Assembly: GCF_040196175.1 (NCBI RefSeq)
Contig: NZ_JBEFNF010000001.1
Span: forward strand, 868,001 to 932,000
Length of the DNA: 64,000 nucleotides
Source of the DNA: Halospina sp040196175
GTDB lineage: Bacteria > Pseudomonadota > Gammaproteobacteria > Pseudomonadales > Oleiphilaceae
Direction of reading: 5' to 3'
Shown: positions 54,485 through 63,975 of the stretch, one piece after another
How positions within the stretch are numbered: position 1 is the stretch's first letter
How the letters are laid out: the number at the start of each line of letters is the position of its first letter
Notes under the pieces: model-generated
The model's input: only the letters and a program-made list of their open reading frames with translations
Databases searched by the model: none
Told to the model about the DNA's origin: nothing
Made by a program: the position numbers and the translations under genes

Positions 54485-55693
54485 ATGAGTGATTCAAGCA
54501 AAGAGGTGCCCCATGCCGATCTGACTGGTACCCGGGTTGAAACCCGGGCCGTTAGGGCAGGCCAGCGCCGGACGCCCGAACTTGAGCACAGCGAGGCGCT
54601 GTATCCGACCTCCAGCTTTGTCTACAACAGCGCGGCCCAGGCAGCGGCACGTTTTGCTGGGGATGAGCCCGGCAACATCTACTCACGTTTCACCAACCCT
54701 ACCGTAGCCACCTTCGAGGATCGGATTGCGGCCATGGAAGGCGGTGAGCGTGGTGTCGGCACAGCGTCCGGTATGTCAGCCATACTGGCCACTTTCATGG
54801 GGTTGCTCCAGCAGGGGGACCATCTTGTGTGTTCCCGTGGTGTATTCGGTACCACCACGGTCCTGCTGCAGAAGTACATGGCTCGCTTTGGCGTTGAAAC
54901 CACTTTTGTGGATCTGACCAGTCAGGCGGAATGGGAAAGCGCTATCCGACCGGATACCCGGATGCTGTTCCTCGAGACGCCCTCTAACCCACTTGGGGAA
55001 ATCGCCGACATGCAAGCGCTGGCGGCACTCGCCCACCGTAATGAGGCGCTCCTTGTCGTGGATAACTGCCTCTGTACGCCGGTGCTGCAGCAGCCATTCC
55101 GCCACGGTGCGGATATCGTGATCCACTCGGCCACCAAGTATCTGGACGGACAGGGGCGTTGCGTGGGGGGCGCTGTTGTCGGCAGCAACCAGCTGATGGA
55201 ACAGGTCCATGGTGTGATCCGGTCGGCAGGGCCTACTATGAGTCCGTTCAATGCCTGGGTTTTTCTCAAGGGTCTTGAAACACTGTCGCTGCGTATGAAT
55301 GCCCACTCGGCGAATGCCCTCAGGGTTGCGGAGTGGTTGCGTGCGCAACCGGCCATCGAGACGGTGCTCTATGCCGGTCTGCCGGATCACCCCCAGAATG
55401 AGCTGGCGCAGCGCCAGCAGAGTGGCGGCAGCGGTGTGGTGTCTTTCAGAGTCAAGGGGGATCGCGATCAGGCATGGCATCTGATTGATCAGCTGAACCT
55501 TTTCTCGATTACTGCCAATCTGGGCGATGCCAAGAGTACTGTGACCCATCCAGCCACTACGACCCACGGTCGCCTTTCCGATGATGACAAGAAACGGGGA
55601 GGAATCACTGAGAACCTGGTGCGCCTGTCTATCGGGCTGGAGTCGGTTGAGGATCTGATTGAAGATCTTGACCGGGCGCTTTCCGGCGGCTGA
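54485..55693 (+). CDS. metZ: O-succinylhomoserine sulfhydrylase
   Basis: 402-residue Cys/Met-metabolism PLP enzyme that makes homocysteine directly from O-succinylhomoserine and sulfide. The Schiff-base Lys218 is in HSATKYLDGQGR, preceded by VDNCLCTPVLQQP. The purF-metZ order is that of Pseudomonas, which uses direct sulfhydrylation instead of the cystathionine route. This links it to the sulfide produced through cysH at 11 kb. The ATG is 3 bases after purF. Confidence 0.94.
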   Translation: MSDSSKEVPHADLTGTRVETRAVRAGQRRTPELEHSEALYPTSSFVYNSAAQAAARFAGDEPGNIYSRFTNPTVATFEDRIAAMEGGERGVGTASGMSAILATFMGLLQQGDHLVCSRGVFGTTTVLLQKYMARFGVETTFVDLTSQAEWESAIRPDTRMLFLETPSNPLGEIADMQALAALAHRNEALLVVDNCLCTPVLQQPFRHGADIVIHSATKYLDGQGRCVGGAVVGSNQLMEQVHGVIRSAGPTMSPFNAWVFLKGLETLSLRMNAHSANALRVAEWLRAQPAIETVLYAGLPDHPQNELAQRQQSGGSGVVSFRVKGDRDQAWHLIDQLNLFSITANLGDAKSTVTHPATTTHGRLSDDDKKRGGITENLVRLSIGLESVEDLIEDLDRALSGG

Positions 55694-55765
55694 ACGGCTG
55701 GTTTCCCGTTGGACATGTTCTGGCGAATCAAGTCATTACATGTTTAACTTGGGGCAAAGGATCAA

Positions 55766-58354
55766 GTGGACGCTATGGCACAGGGCAAAACCGGACAGGC
55801 GCAGCAGGAGACAGCAGATCGGGGGCAGACGCGCTTCCGTGAGCTTCTCGCCCAGGGTGGGCGTGAAGGGGCACTGATTGCGCTGATCGTGCTCTGCGTT
55901 TACCTGGTAATGGCTCTGGTCTCCCATAATCCGGCCGATCCGGGCTGGGCGAGCATTGGTCATGAGCTTGATGCGACTAACTATGCAGGGCGCAGTGGTG
56001 CCTGGCTTTCCAGCCTGCTGATGACCTTTTTCGGTGAACTCGCCTGGCTCTTTCCGCTTCTGACTGGCTGGTGCGCCATTACGCTGTACCGCAACCGCGG
56101 TACCTATCCGGACTTCCACTGGCCGCTGTTCTTTCTTCGCGCCGGCGGTTTTGTGCTGTTCCTCGCCGCCAGCTGTGGCCTCTTTGGCCTGTATTCGTTC
56201 TTCGATCTTGGGCCGGATTCCGGTGGCGTTCTGGGCAGCGAGATAGCCATGACACTGGTTGCCATGCTCAACAGGCCCGCCACCACCTTGATTCTGGCAG
56301 CGATCGTTCTTTTCGGGCTGACGCTGGTCACCGGACTTTCCTGGATTGGATTGATTGACCGTATTGGGCAGGCGGCATTGATGCTGCTCCGCGCTATGGC
56401 AATGGCCGGCCGGGGTGTTACGGATGCTCTGGCACGCCTCAGGCGCAGAGCCGCAGAGGTGCGCCAGGCGCGTCTGGAAGCCCCGAAGAAAACCGAACCG
56501 CCGGTCGTTAACCGGCGCGTGGACGAGCCCTCACCCGGATTTCTAAAACGCTTTGTTCAGCGCCTGCGGCGCAGACGTTCGCATCGGAAAGAGGCGGGAT
56601 TCGGGCGTCAGGAACCGGCCATTGGTGATGACCCGGAGTACAGTCAGCCCTCATTGCCGGTGGTTATGGATGCTGTTGATGAAAAGGCTGATCCAACTGC
56701 GGGGGATCCGGGTGACCAGGAAGTAACTATTACGCGCTTCCAGGGTCAGGGTGCAGGCGACGCGCAGCCCGAGGCGGATGAAAAAAAGGCCAGCGGAAAA
56801 CGCGGCCGGGCCCGTCGTGCCAAGGGCAAGGCAACTGATCGGGGGCAGAGCTCAGTGCCTCCTGTAAGTCTTCTGGATGAGCCCGCAGCGCACAAAAAAC
56901 AGGGGTATTCCACCGACTCGCTGCAGTACATGTCCCGCCTGCTCGAAGAGAAACTTGCCGATTTCGGAGTGGCCGTGGAGGTGGTTGAAGTCAATCCCGG
57001 ACCGGTGATCACCCGCTTCGAGATCAAGCCAGCGGCTGGTGTTAAGGTTAGCCGGATCTCCAATCTGGCCAAGGATCTGGCGCGCGCTCTGGCGGTATAC
57101 AGTGTGCGCGTGGTCGAGGTGATCCCCGGCAAGTCGGTGGTCGGCATCGAAATCCCGAACGAAGAACGGGAGATGGTGAAACTCTCTGAGATCCTGTCCT
57201 CGCCCAGCTATACGAAATCCGGATCCGCGCTCACCCTCGCTCTGGGCAACGACATCGGTGGTGAGCCGGTGGTGGCGGATCTGGGTAAGATGCCCCACGT
57301 TCTGGTTGCCGGCACTACCGGGTCGGGTAAGTCCGTGGGTGTGAATGCCATGATCCTGAGCATGCTCCTCAAGGCCACGCCTGAAGAAATTCGTATGATC
57401 ATGATTGACCCCAAGATGCTGGAGCTTTCGATCTACGAGGGGATCCCGCATCTGCTTTCGCCGGTTGTGACAGATATGAAGGAAGCAGCCAATGCGCTGC
57501 GCTGGTGCGTGGCGGAAATGGAACGGCGTTACCAGCTGATGTCATCCCAGGGGGTGCGCAACCTCGCTGGCTACAACCGCAAGGTGCGCGAAGCGCGCGA
57601 ACGCGGCGAACCCATCAGGGACCCGCTCTGGAACCCGCAGAATGCGCTGGATCCCAGCGAAGACGCCCGGCCGGAGCTGGAGCCGTTGCCGTATATTGTT
57701 GTGGTCGTGGACGAGTTCGCGGACATGATGATGATTGTTGGCAAGAAAGTGGAAGAGCTCATTGCCCGGATTGCACAGAAGGCCAGGGCGGCCGGCATCC
57801 ACCTGATTCTGGCAACGCAGCGGCCCTCGGTGGATGTGATTACGGGCCTGATCAAAGCCAATATACCCACGCGGATGTCGTTCTCTGTGCAATCGAAAGT
57901 GGATTCACGAACAGTTCTGGACCAGGGCGGGGCTGAGCAGCTTCTGGGCAATGGCGACATGCTTTACCTGCCACCGGGCTCCAGCAATCCGGAACGGGTG
58001 CATGGCGCGTTCGTGGATGATGATGAAGTGCACCGGGTGGTGGAGGCCTGGAAGCAGCGCGGTGAGCCGGATTACGTGGACGAAGTGCTCAGCGGCGGCG
58101 ACAGTGACAGTGTCCCGGGCATCGCCGCCGTGGGCGGCAGTGAAGACAGTGAGCAGGACGCGCTGTTCGATGAGGCGGTAGCTTTTGTCACCGATAGTGG
58201 CCGGGTTTCAATCTCTTCCGTACAGCGCAAATTCAAGATTGGATACAACCGGGCGGCGAACCTGGTGGAAGCCATGGAGTCGGCGGGCGTGGTCAGCGCT
58301 GCCGGTCACAATGGTGCCCGTGAAGTTCTTGCTGCCCCGCCACCGAGAGATTAG
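55766..58354 (+). CDS. ftsK: DNA translocase FtsK
   Basis: 862-residue septal DNA pump. Four N-terminal membrane helices (about 35-200), a short linker (about 210-395), an alpha/beta translocase motor with Walker A GTTGSGKS (about 515-522) and Walker B VVVVDEFADMMM, and a C-terminal winged-helix gamma domain (about 790-850) that reads KOPS sites. The linker is far shorter than that of E. coli FtsK (1329 residues) and resembles Pseudomonas. The start is GTG at 55766 with AAAGG upstream; an ATG at 55775 is an alternative. Two ACATGT copies lie in the gap from metZ. Confidence 0.95.
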   Translation: MDAMAQGKTGQAQQETADRGQTRFRELLAQGGREGALIALIVLCVYLVMALVSHNPADPGWASIGHELDATNYAGRSGAWLSSLLMTFFGELAWLFPLLTGWCAITLYRNRGTYPDFHWPLFFLRAGGFVLFLAASCGLFGLYSFFDLGPDSGGVLGSEIAMTLVAMLNRPATTLILAAIVLFGLTLVTGLSWIGLIDRIGQAALMLLRAMAMAGRGVTDALARLRRRAAEVRQARLEAPKKTEPPVVNRRVDEPSPGFLKRFVQRLRRRRSHRKEAGFGRQEPAIGDDPEYSQPSLPVVMDAVDEKADPTAGDPGDQEVTITRFQGQGAGDAQPEADEKKASGKRGRARRAKGKATDRGQSSVPPVSLLDEPAAHKKQGYSTDSLQYMSRLLEEKLADFGVAVEVVEVNPGPVITRFEIKPAAGVKVSRISNLAKDLARALAVYSVRVVEVIPGKSVVGIEIPNEEREMVKLSEILSSPSYTKSGSALTLALGNDIGGEPVVADLGKMPHVLVAGTTGSGKSVGVNAMILSMLLKATPEEIRMIMIDPKMLELSIYEGIPHLLSPVVTDMKEAANALRWCVAEMERRYQLMSSQGVRNLAGYNRKVREARERGEPIRDPLWNPQNALDPSEDARPELEPLPYIVVVVDEFADMMMIVGKKVEELIARIAQKARAAGIHLILATQRPSVDVITGLIKANIPTRMSFSVQSKVDSRTVLDQGGAEQLLGNGDMLYLPPGSSNPERVHGAFVDDDEVHRVVEAWKQRGEPDYVDEVLSGGDSDSVPGIAAVGGSEDSEQDALFDEAVAFVTDSGRVSISSVQRKFKIGYNRAANLVEAMESAGVVSAAGHNGAREVLAAPPPRD

Positions 58355-58356
58355 CT

Positions 58357-59013
58357 ATGACCAAAATGATCCGGATCACCTTGATGACGCTCTGCCTTGC
58401 GGCCGCGCCCGCACTGGCCCAATCAGTCGGGGCCGGGGGCGCAGCCGAACTGCTCAGTAAGCGTTTGTCAGATTACCAGAGCTACCAGGCGGATTTTGAG
58501 CAGACGGTGCAGAGGCCGGATGGTGAACGGCTGCAGAGGACAACAGGCCAACTCAGCGCACGCCGGGGCGGTGACTTTTTTTGGTACACCGATCCGCCCA
58601 TGGAGCAGAAGATTGTCACGGCAGGCGATCAGGTCCGTGTCTATGACCCGGACCTGCGCCAGGTAACCATCTACCCGCTTGAAGACCGGATTGCCTCAAC
58701 GCCCGCGCTGCTGCTCTCCGGCGAAGTCGGGAATCTGGCGGAGACCTTCCGGGTCCGGCATGAGAAAGAAGGCGATGGTGAACGCTTCATATTGAAGCCG
58801 AGGGAACAAGGTGCGCTTTTCCTGAAGTTGAGTATGCGTTTCGACGAGGCCGGGGTGCTGCGTCAAATGCAGCTGCATGACTCGCTGGATCAGCTCAGCA
58901 AGCTCCAGTTCCGTAATGTGGTACTTAATGAGACTGTTCCGGATGACCGTTTTGAGTTGGATGCGCCAGATGATGTGGATGTGATCCGCAATAAGGCGAA
59001 CGGAGCCCGCTGA
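58357..59013 (+). CDS. lolA: Outer membrane lipoprotein carrier LolA
   Basis: 218-residue periplasmic lipoprotein chaperone. Signal peptide (MTKMIRITLMTLCLAAAPALA), then the LolA beta-barrel half-fold with YQADFEQTVQ, GDFFWYTDPPMEQKIV and the C-terminal DDVDVIRNK region. It shuttles lipoproteins from LolCDE to LolB. The start is 3 bases after ftsK, and the stop overlaps the rarA start by 1 base (TGATG). Confidence 0.94.
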   Translation: MTKMIRITLMTLCLAAAPALAQSVGAGGAAELLSKRLSDYQSYQADFEQTVQRPDGERLQRTTGQLSARRGGDFFWYTDPPMEQKIVTAGDQVRVYDPDLRQVTIYPLEDRIASTPALLLSGEVGNLAETFRVRHEKEGDGERFILKPREQGALFLKLSMRFDEAGVLRQMQLHDSLDQLSKLQFRNVVLNETVPDDRFELDAPDDVDVIRNKANGAR

Positions 59014-60368
59014 TGCAGCAAGGGCTTTTCGGCACTGATGACGCACGGCACCAGCCCCTGGCCGCTCGGATGCGTCCACGCGGGCTGGCGGACTATGCCG
59101 GCCAGCAGCATCTTGTGGGCGAGGGCAAGCCACTACGCCGGGCTGTTGACGAGAATCAGCTGCATTCCATGATTCTCTGGGGGCCACCTGGTGTGGGCAA
59201 GACCACCTTTGCGCGCCTGCTGGCAGAGCAGACCTCAGCCTGGTTCGAAACGCTCTCGGCAGTAGCTGCAGGCGTTAAGGACATCCGTAACGCTGTGGGC
59301 GCGGCGCGGGAGCGCCTTGAGACCAGCGGTCAGGAAACGCTGCTGTTCGTGGATGAGGTCCACCGCTTCAACAAGTCGCAACAGGATGCCTTTTTGCCCC
59401 ACATTGAGGAAGGCACCGTGATTTTCGTGGGGGCCACCACCGAAAACCCCTCGTTCGAGCTCAACAGCGCACTGTTATCGCGGACCCGGGTATACGTGCT
59501 GCGGGATCTTGAGGAGACTGACCTGATTGCTCTGCTCCGGCGCGCTCTGGAAGCGGAAGACGGGCTCAATAGTTCAGTAGCGGTTTCCGACGAGGTGCTC
59601 GCCATGATGGCCCGGGCCTCGGATGGCGACGCCCGGCGCGCGCTCAACAGCCTTGAAGTAGGTGCGGATCTTGCCCGGGATGAGGAAGGCGGCAAGCCCG
59701 TTATTGATGAGGCCGTGCTGGGAGAGGTGTTGCAGACATCGCTGCGGCGCTTCGATAAGGGCGGTGATGTTTTCTACGATCAGATCTCCGCACTGCACAA
59801 GTCAGTGCGGGGCTCGGATCCGGACGCAGCCCTGTACTGGATGTGCCGGATGCTGGATGGCGGCTGCGACCCGTTGTATATCGCGCGCCGGCTGGTGCGC
59901 ATCGCTAGTGAGGACATTGGCAATGCGGATCCGAGAGCACTGAGCCTGAGCATGGAAGGCTGGCAGGTACAGGAGCGGTTGGGCAGCCCGGAAGGGGAGT
60001 TGACTCTGGCACAGGTCGTGACCTACCTGGCGCTTGCACCCAAAAGCATTGGCGTCTATCGGGCTTTCAATGAGTGCATGGCATTGGTGCGCCGGGATCA
60101 GGACCGAACCGTTCCGGTGCATCTGCGCAATGCGCCCACGAAGTTGATGAAGGAACAGGGTTACGGCGCGGAATACCGCTATGCCCATGATGAACCGAAC
60201 GCGTTTGCGGCGGGTGAGAGTTACATGCCGGAGGCGCTTCATGGCACGTGCTTCTATGAGCCGGAGCCGCGCGGCCTGGAACAGAAACTGGCGGAGAAAC
60301 GCGCCTACTTGGATCGGCTGAATGCCGAGAGCGAGCGCCAGCGCTATCCGTCCGGGAACAACAACTGA
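59013..60368 (+). CDS. rarA: Replication-associated recombination protein RarA (MgsA)
   Basis: 451-residue AAA+ ATPase related to Werner-interacting protein, acting at stalled forks. Walker A WGPPGVGKTT (56-65), Walker B LLFVDEVHRFN, sensor region TTENPSFELNSALLSRTRV, and the C-terminal tetramerisation part NAPTKLMKEQGYG. Its start overlaps the lolA stop, so the genes are coupled, as in Pseudomonas and E. coli. Confidence 0.95.
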   Translation: MQQGLFGTDDARHQPLAARMRPRGLADYAGQQHLVGEGKPLRRAVDENQLHSMILWGPPGVGKTTFARLLAEQTSAWFETLSAVAAGVKDIRNAVGAARERLETSGQETLLFVDEVHRFNKSQQDAFLPHIEEGTVIFVGATTENPSFELNSALLSRTRVYVLRDLEETDLIALLRRALEAEDGLNSSVAVSDEVLAMMARASDGDARRALNSLEVGADLARDEEGGKPVIDEAVLGEVLQTSLRRFDKGGDVFYDQISALHKSVRGSDPDAALYWMCRMLDGGCDPLYIARRLVRIASEDIGNADPRALSLSMEGWQVQERLGSPEGELTLAQVVTYLALAPKSIGVYRAFNECMALVRRDQDRTVPVHLRNAPTKLMKEQGYGAEYRYAHDEPNAFAAGESYMPEALHGTCFYEPEPRGLEQKLAEKRAYLDRLNAESERQRYPSGNNN

Positions 60369-60387
60369 CGATTGGAAAGAGAGTATC

Positions 60388-61674
60388 ATGCTGGATCCCA
60401 AATGGGTGCGAACCGATCCTGACGCTGTGGCTGTGCAGCTGGCACGGCGCGGCTATGAACTGGACACAGGACGGGTGCGCGAACTGGAGACCCGCCGGCG
60501 CGAACTGCAGAGCCGGACGGAAGAACTGCAGGCGGAACAGAAGCGGCGTTCCAAGACAATCGGGGAGGCTAAGCGCAATGGTGAGGACCCGCAGCCGCTG
60601 ATGGATGAGGTGGAATCGCTCAAGCAGCAGAAGGCGGATGCTGAGAATCAGCTCAGAGACCTTCAGGCTGAGCTCAACGCCTTTCTTGAAGGCATTCCGA
60701 ATGTGCCGGATGAGGCTGTGCCCGAAGGGGATTCCGACGAGGACAATGTGGAAATCCGCCGATGGGGTGAGCCAGCCCAGCCCGACTTTGAGCCCGTGGA
60801 TCATGTGACGCTTGGTGAAGGGCTGGGCGGTATGGATTTCGCTGCCGCCGCGACCATTGCCCGGTCCCGGTTTGCCGTGATGCAGGGTGGTGTAGCACGC
60901 CTTCACCGTGCGCTCACCCAGTTTATGCTGGATCTGCACACGGCGGAGCATGGCTACACGGAAACCTATCTGCCGTATCTGGTGAACAGCGACAGCCTGA
61001 CCGGCACCGGCCAGCTTCCCAAGTTTGAGGAGGATCTGTTCCGCCTCGATGGCGACCGCGATCTCTACCTGATTCCGACGGCGGAAGTGCCTGCTACCAA
61101 CCTGGCACGCGACAGCATCCTGGGGCCCAATGAGCTGCCAAAGCGTATGGTCTGCCACACGCCGTGCTTTCGCAGCGAGGCCGGGGCCTACGGCAAGGAT
61201 ACCCGGGGCATGATCCGTCAGCACCAATTCGAGAAGGTGGAGCTGATCCACATTGTGCGGCCCGAGGAATCCGACGCCGCTCTTGAAGCACTTACCGGTC
61301 ATGCGGAAACTATCCTGCAGCGGCTCGAGTTGCCATACCGGGTGGTCACCCTGTGCGGTGGTGACATGGGCTTCGCGGCTGCCCGCACCTATGACCTGGA
61401 AGTCTGGCTTCCCGGCCAGTCCGCCTACCGGGAGATCTCTTCCTGCAGTAACACCCGTGACTTCCAGGCCCGCCGGATGCAGGCGCGCTGGCGCAATCCC
61501 GAAACCGGCAAGCCGGAACTGATTAATACTCTGAATGGTTCCGGCCTGGCGGTGGGGCGTGCGCTGGTGGCGGTGCTGGAGAACTATCAGGAAGCGGACG
61601 GCAGGGTCCGTGTTCCGGCGGCGCTGAAGCCCTACATGGGTGGCATCACCGAGCTTGTACCTGAAGGAGTCTGA
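60388..61674 (+). CDS. serS: Seryl-tRNA synthetase
   Basis: 428-residue class II aminoacyl-tRNA synthetase. The N-terminal helical arm (about 30-105) binds the long variable arm of tRNA-Ser, and motif 2 (FRSEAGAYGKDTRGMIRQHQFEKVE) and motif 3 (GSGLAVGRALVAVLENYQ) are complete. The ATG at 60388 has AAAGAGAG upstream; the gap from rarA is 19 bases. Normal length. Confidence 0.97.
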   Translation: MLDPKWVRTDPDAVAVQLARRGYELDTGRVRELETRRRELQSRTEELQAEQKRRSKTIGEAKRNGEDPQPLMDEVESLKQQKADAENQLRDLQAELNAFLEGIPNVPDEAVPEGDSDEDNVEIRRWGEPAQPDFEPVDHVTLGEGLGGMDFAAAATIARSRFAVMQGGVARLHRALTQFMLDLHTAEHGYTETYLPYLVNSDSLTGTGQLPKFEEDLFRLDGDRDLYLIPTAEVPATNLARDSILGPNELPKRMVCHTPCFRSEAGAYGKDTRGMIRQHQFEKVELIHIVRPEESDAALEALTGHAETILQRLELPYRVVTLCGGDMGFAAARTYDLEVWLPGQSAYREISSCSNTRDFQARRMQARWRNPETGKPELINTLNGSGLAVGRALVAVLENYQEADGRVRVPAALKPYMGGITELVPEGV

Positions 61675-61679
61675 AGCCA

Positions 61680-62549
61680 ATGGTTACTCAGTGGGTGAAG
61701 GATCGCCTCAGAAGCCTCCTGCCTCCGGGCAGGACGACCGTCACGGAAAACCAGCGTGGCGGTGAAGTTTACCTAGTGGGGGCAGGGCCCGGCGATCCCG
61801 ATCTGCTGACCATCAAGGCACTGCGCCTGCTGCGTGAGGCAGATGTGGTGCTGCATGACCGGCTGGTATCCCAGCCCATTATGGACCTCATCAACGAGGG
61901 CGCAGAAGTCATCCATGTGGGCAAGGCGCGCTCCAACCACAGCGTTCCTCAGGACCGGATCAACGATATGCTGGTCGAGTATGCCCGTTCAGGGAAACGG
62001 GTAGTACGGCTCAAGGGCGGGGATCCATTCATTTTCGGGCGCGGCGGTGAGGAGATTGAGCGGCTGGCCGAATACGGGGTTCCTTTCCAGGTCGTTCCGG
62101 GGATTACTGCCGCCCAGGGGTGTTCTGCCTATGCAGGCATGCCTTTGACGCATCGGGATCACGCCCAGTCAGTGCGCTTCATCACTGGCCACCTCAAAAA
62201 CGATACCGCGGATCTTCCCTGGCAGGATTTCGTCCAGAATCGCCAGACCCTCGTGTTCTATATGGGTCTCGTTGGGTTACCGGTCATTACGCGTGAGCTG
62301 GTCGCCCATGGCATGGCAGCAGATACGCCCTGTGCCCTGGTCGCCAAGGGGACCATGCCGGAGCAACGGGTGGTGTGTGGCACCCTGGGGTCCATTGTGG
62401 AGTCGGTTGAACAGGCGGAGGTCCGGGCACCGACCATTATCATCGTTGGGGATGTGGTGAGCCTGAGAGGCCAGCTCGGCTGGCTGGAGCAGATGCCCGC
62501 CGAGCTGGAGGCGTTCAGCTCCGGTGACGGTGGGGAATCTGGTCCCTGA
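61680..62549 (+). CDS. Uroporphyrinogen-III C-methyltransferase (truncated CysG-type)
   Basis: 289-residue SAM-dependent enzyme making precorrin-2, first step to siroheme. The motif VYLVGAGPGDPDLLTIKALRLL and the SAM/substrate motif VVRLKGGDPFIFGRGGEE are complete, as are VPGITAA and YAGMPLTHR. Only the methyltransferase half of CysG is present: the usual N-terminal dehydrogenase/ferrochelatase (Met8-like) domain is missing, leaving a 25-residue leader (MVTQWVKDRLRSLLPPG) that resembles the CysG interdomain region. In Pseudomonas serS is near full-length cysG. Siroheme is the cofactor of sulfite reductase, which links to cysH here. Remaining steps must be encoded elsewhere. Confidence 0.9.
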   Translation: MVTQWVKDRLRSLLPPGRTTVTENQRGGEVYLVGAGPGDPDLLTIKALRLLREADVVLHDRLVSQPIMDLINEGAEVIHVGKARSNHSVPQDRINDMLVEYARSGKRVVRLKGGDPFIFGRGGEEIERLAEYGVPFQVVPGITAAQGCSAYAGMPLTHRDHAQSVRFITGHLKNDTADLPWQDFVQNRQTLVFYMGLVGLPVITRELVAHGMAADTPCALVAKGTMPEQRVVCGTLGSIVESVEQAEVRAPTIIIVGDVVSLRGQLGWLEQMPAELEAFSSGDGGESGP

Positions 62550-62707
62550 GTTCGGTCTATATAGCGGCTTGGCAAGTTGGTGATCGACTATCAGTTTATA
62601 TGAGTTGACGGCGTTCCTGGTTTGTCTGGCAGCGGGCCTTGATCCTGTTTCAGTGCGGGTGGTAATTTTCCTGTCCAGTTAAGTATTGATAAACAGGGAG
62701 GTTTAGC

Positions 62708-63370
62708 ATGAGCACACCCGCCATTGCAGATCGTTACGTTACTAGGGATTTCAGGAACGCCCCGCTCATATCCTTGGCGGACCTTATGGGACTCAAGCGT
62801 TATAAAGATGAGATCCTGGGGGCACCAGAGGTCTATTCACCGATTCTTTCCGGAATAGCCGTTCACCGGCATCTTCCCGAGCCTCAGCAGCGGCAGGTCA
62901 ACAGGGCAGTTGTTAAAGGCATTCCTGGCAGCCACCTTCAAACCCAGTTGATGAACAGAATTTGCGCTCAGAGAGTCCAGCCGTACTGGTATATGTGGTC
63001 TCTCTCCGATAAAGAGCTGAAGGCGTTTTACAGCTTCAACTCGAACGCGGCGGCTGTTACCAATGAATTTAATCCGATTCCCATTCCTGATTTAACCGTC
63101 ACAACTGTGGCCGGTGGCCTTTACTTTATGGCCAAAGGACGCTTGCGGGAAGCGGCACTGGAAAAGTTGTCCTCGTTAAAGACGAGTGAGCTGGTGACGG
63201 CGGTTGGTCGGCGTTTTGGGTTGGGGGAAGGGGCTGTAACGGCTCTTGGTAAGACTGCTCTTCCGGCCCTGATAGTGATTTCAGGCATCAATATCATGGC
63301 GAAGAATCAGTCTGAACAAGCCAAGAAGGAATTGGCGGCCCGTGGCCTACTTGCGTACGAGGATCTGTAG
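62708..63370 (+). CDS. Hypothetical protein, 220 residues
   Basis: No recognisable domain. It has a polar, aromatic-rich first half (QPYWYMWSLSDKELKAFYSF near residue 100) and a C-terminal hydrophobic segment (about 178-197, GKTALPALIVISGINIM) followed by a charged tail. No signal peptide. The ATG at 62708 follows CAGGGAGG. It is followed at once by two small paralogous membrane proteins; the position in front of duplicated partner genes recalls toxin-immunity pairs, but there is no direct evidence. Base composition is somewhat more AT-rich than the upstream core genes. Low certainty of function. Confidence 0.6.
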   Translation: MSTPAIADRYVTRDFRNAPLISLADLMGLKRYKDEILGAPEVYSPILSGIAVHRHLPEPQQRQVNRAVVKGIPGSHLQTQLMNRICAQRVQPYWYMWSLSDKELKAFYSFNSNAAAVTNEFNPIPIPDLTVTTVAGGLYFMAKGRLREAALEKLSSLKTSELVTAVGRRFGLGEGAVTALGKTALPALIVISGINIMAKNQSEQAKKELAARGLLAYEDL

Positions 63371-63371
63371 A

Positions 63372-63665
63372 ATGCTCATTATTCTCCTTGCAAGTGGCTT
63401 AGCCGGTTCGTTTTTTTATTATGTCGGGCTGTGGACTATCAAAGAGGGAAGGCTTTCAAAGAGCTTATTAAATTGGTCGCGCTGCGTCGCCACGCCTGCC
63501 CTACTTTTGGCCGTATGCGCAACGGCCACCACTGAGTATTTTTATGAGGATGCACCGTATCTATTGACGCTGGGATTGTGGCTGCTGTTCATCCTTGCTC
63601 TTGAGCCGGCTTACCTCCTGACCGACGAGGTTGATGCGCGGCAGACGAAGGAGGATGAGGCGTGA
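63372..63665 (+). CDS. Small membrane protein, paralogue 1
   Basis: 97 residues from the ATG at 63372, one base after the previous stop; a longer in-frame start at 63342 overlaps that gene and lacks support. Two or three hydrophobic segments (MLIILLASGLAGSFFYYVGLW; CVATPALLLAVCA; LLTLGLWLLFILAL). It shares the pattern YVGLWTIK, a pro-leu-leu segment and LEPAYLL with the protein at 63709, so the two are tandem paralogues. No known domain recognised. Membrane location is inferred from hydrophobicity. Confidence 0.55.
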   Translation: MLIILLASGLAGSFFYYVGLWTIKEGRLSKSLLNWSRCVATPALLLAVCATATTEYFYEDAPYLLTLGLWLLFILALEPAYLLTDEVDARQTKEDEA

Positions 63666-63708
63666 ATCGTCAGTGTGCTGTCTGGTGATGGGCCCGGGAG
63701 TTCATGAG

Positions 63709-63975
63709 ATGACAGTTCTCTTGATTACCGCGTTGGGTGCTGTGCTTCTGCTCTACGTGGGGTTGAAAGCGATTAAGAGGGGATACGTTTCGAGGGGGCT
63801 ATTGACGTGGCTTGGGACAGTTGGACTCCCGGGATTGTTATTCGCTCTCTGTGCCAGTGCCATGATCGGCTGTTTTTTGGGTAACCCTCCGTATTATCTG
63901 ACGCTGACGATCTGGCCAGTGTTCATGCTTGGCTTGGAACCCGGTTATCGCCTGGTCGGGTATGCGGAAGGGTGA
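63709..63975 (+). CDS. Small membrane protein, paralogue 2
   Basis: 88 residues with hydrophobic segments like its tandem paralogue: YVGLKAIKRG, a LPGLLFALCASAM segment, YYLTLTIWPVFMLGLEPGYRL. The chosen ATG at 63709 follows GGGAG; an in-frame ATG at 63688 would add seven residues. The duplication is not perfect, so it is not a recent copy. It ends 25 bases before the window end. Confidence 0.55.
   Translation: MTVLLITALGAVLLLYVGLKAIKRGYVSRGLLTWLGTVGLPGLLFALCASAMIGCFLGNPPYYLTLTIWPVFMLGLEPGYRLVGYAEG

Noticed and set aside
55713..55743. Two ACATGT copies (55713-55718 and 55738-55743) upstream of ftsK.
   Set aside because: ACATGT is a common self-complementary hexamer, the 25-base spacing matches no known operator, and no LexA-type CTGT-N8-ACAG is present.
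60067..61680. Long minus-strand open frame over rarA/serS (537 codons).
   Set aside because: It lies opposite serS, whose motifs are complete. Long antisense frames are expected in GC-rich coding sequence.
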